From the NCBI RefSeq assembly GCF_002150035.1, contig NZ_NETS01000006.1, positions 186,001 to 250,000 of the forward strand: a DNA stretch of 64,000 bases. Reading direction: 5' to 3'. This document shows, in pieces, positions 63,398-64,000 of the stretch. The notes under the pieces are model-generated. The model was not told the DNA's origin. It ran no database searches and saw nothing but the letters and a program-made list of their open reading frames with translations. The stretch comes from Leptospira venezuelensis. GTDB lineage: Bacteria > Spirochaetota > Leptospiria > Leptospirales > Leptospiraceae. The translations under genes and the position numbers were made by a program. Each line of letters starts with the position of its first letter. Position 1 is the first letter of the stretch.

Positions 63398-64000
63398 ATG
63401 TCCGGATTTTTATCTAAATTTTTACCAAATGAGAAACTTAAAGAGGAATGGATTGGTATTTTACGAAATCCTAAACTAGTTACTTTAGTTTTTGTCATTC
63501 TGTATTCCTTCTCCTCTTTTTGTGTTTGGAAAAAATACTCTTGGAGCCCTAGTTCTCAGGTAAATTTTGGAAAAGAATTTGCGGACCAAAATAAAGAACA
63601 AACTCCTCCAGGTGCGATTGTATTTTTAGGAGAAGAGGGAAATCTGGGTGCTGGTTATGACGGACAGATCTTTTATTATTATTCTAGAATGTTGTCCGGT
63701 TTTACTTTAAATTGGCCTCAAGGTTTCGAAACCAGTTTCAGAGCTCCTAGAATAGGGTATCCACTTTTAGTTTCCCCATTCGGTTGGTTCGGGATGAATG
63801 CAACTATCTTGGGGATGTACATTCTAAATTTAGGGATCTTCTATCTTTCTTATCTTGCGATCCGAGATTTATTGCCTGATCCAAAAAAATACCTAAGCGC
63901 ATTCTATCTAATTTCTCCATTTGCTTTGGGAAGTTATATCTTGCTTGTTTCTGACACAGTGATGATGGGGCTTAGCGTATTAGCATATTGGTCTTTTGCC
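63398..64000 (+). CDS. GT-C-like membrane protein, cut by the window end
   Basis: Incomplete: 201 residues to the window edge. It has an N-terminal helix (about 28-45), then GYDGQIFYYYSRML, a motif found in a family of bacterial polytopic proteins tied to surface glycopolymer formation, then RIGYPLLVSPFGW and two further helices. Function is inferred from the motif only. It starts 1 base after the SGNH-like gene, with no space for a separate promoter. Confidence 0.75.
   Translation, partial: MSGFLSKFLPNEKLKEEWIGILRNPKLVTLVFVILYSFSSFCVWKKYSWSPSSQVNFGKEFADQNKEQTPPGAIVFLGEEGNLGAGYDGQIFYYYSRMLSGFTLNWPQGFETSFRAPRIGYPLLVSPFGWFGMNATILGMYILNLGIFYLSYLAIRDLLPDPKKYLSAFYLISPFALGSYILLVSDTVMMGLSVLAYWSFA

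Overview
The window looks like chromosomal DNA of a Leptospira species. The genes carry a low-to-moderate G+C, AT-rich codon usage. Lipoprotein signal peptides have the relaxed spirochaetal lipobox, with residues such as N, H, Y, D or T just before the cysteine. Several families are typical of Leptospira: a LruC-domain lipoprotein, DUF1574/SGNH-like exported proteins next to MBOAT acyltransferases, and short GTxGGAnnTCCxAC intergenic palindromes. The species cannot be fixed from this sequence alone. I see no rRNA, tRNA, CRISPR array, insertion sequence or prophage. One Xer-like tyrosine recombinase is the only mobile-DNA-type gene, and it has no visible partner genes.

Layout. 0-5.4 kb, plus strand: metallo-beta-lactamase-fold hydrolase, SDR oxidoreductase, TRIC/YadS-type channel, membrane-anchored alanine-racemase-fold protein, GPH-type transporter. 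5.4-8.4 kb, minus strand: tyrosine recombinase, then a cheD-HDOD-aroK operon. 8.6-15.8 kb, plus strand: TraB-family protein, 7TMR-DISM/PAS/RsbW-like ATPase sensor, CsgG/FlgO-like lipoprotein, small secreted protein, UDP-glucose pyrophosphorylase, EAL-like protein. 15.8-16.1 kb is the only gene-free stretch over 300 bases and holds hairpins, a direct repeat and a 24-base perfect palindrome. 16.1-25.8 kb, minus strand: secreted papain-like protease with FN3 domains, SCO-like protein without cysteines, and a full ExbB-ExbD-TonB set behind a TonB-dependent receptor and four small lipoproteins. 26.0-32.1 kb, minus strand: terC, then mutA-mutB-meaB for methylmalonyl-CoA metabolism. 32.2-39.5 kb, plus strand: YhhN-like membrane protein, ferritin-like protein with a histone-H1-like tail, class V aminotransferase, BASS transporter, ribosomal protein L33, DksA-like regulator, O-antigen-ligase-like protein, HAD hydrolase. 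39.4-43.6 kb, minus strand: PrsW-like protease, LruC-domain lipoprotein, UbiE methyltransferase. 43.7-44.5 kb: a second ExbB/ExbD pair. 44.5-54.5 kb, minus strand: a surface-glycan locus with MazG, two alternating MBOAT/SGNH pairs, a GT-C-like protein and GT4 and GT87 glycosyltransferases. 54.6-58.0 kb, plus strand: queA, a Lon-type protease with a decayed ATPase domain, a small protein, ybaB. 58.0-64 kb: M30-like lipoprotein peptidase, two more lipoproteins (one LRR), a Fur/PerR regulator, a third SGNH-like protein and a membrane protein cut by the window end.

How the genes fit together. Four themes stand out: envelope glycan assembly and acylation (44.5-54.5 kb, the O-antigen-ligase-like gene, and the right-hand end), TonB-powered outer-membrane uptake (19.8-25.8 kb, plus a second ExbBD motor), propionate-type carbon metabolism (mutAB-meaB), and signalling or stress control (CheD, HDOD, 7TMR sensor, EAL, DksA, Fur). 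The most unusual candidates are the ferritin-histone-tail fusion, the Lon-type protease whose P-loop has gone while its Ser-Lys dyad remains, the cysteine-free SCO-like protein beside the TonB system, the alternating MBOAT/SGNH cassette, and the repeat-rich gap at 15.8-16.1 kb. All functions were read by eye from motifs; no database search was possible.
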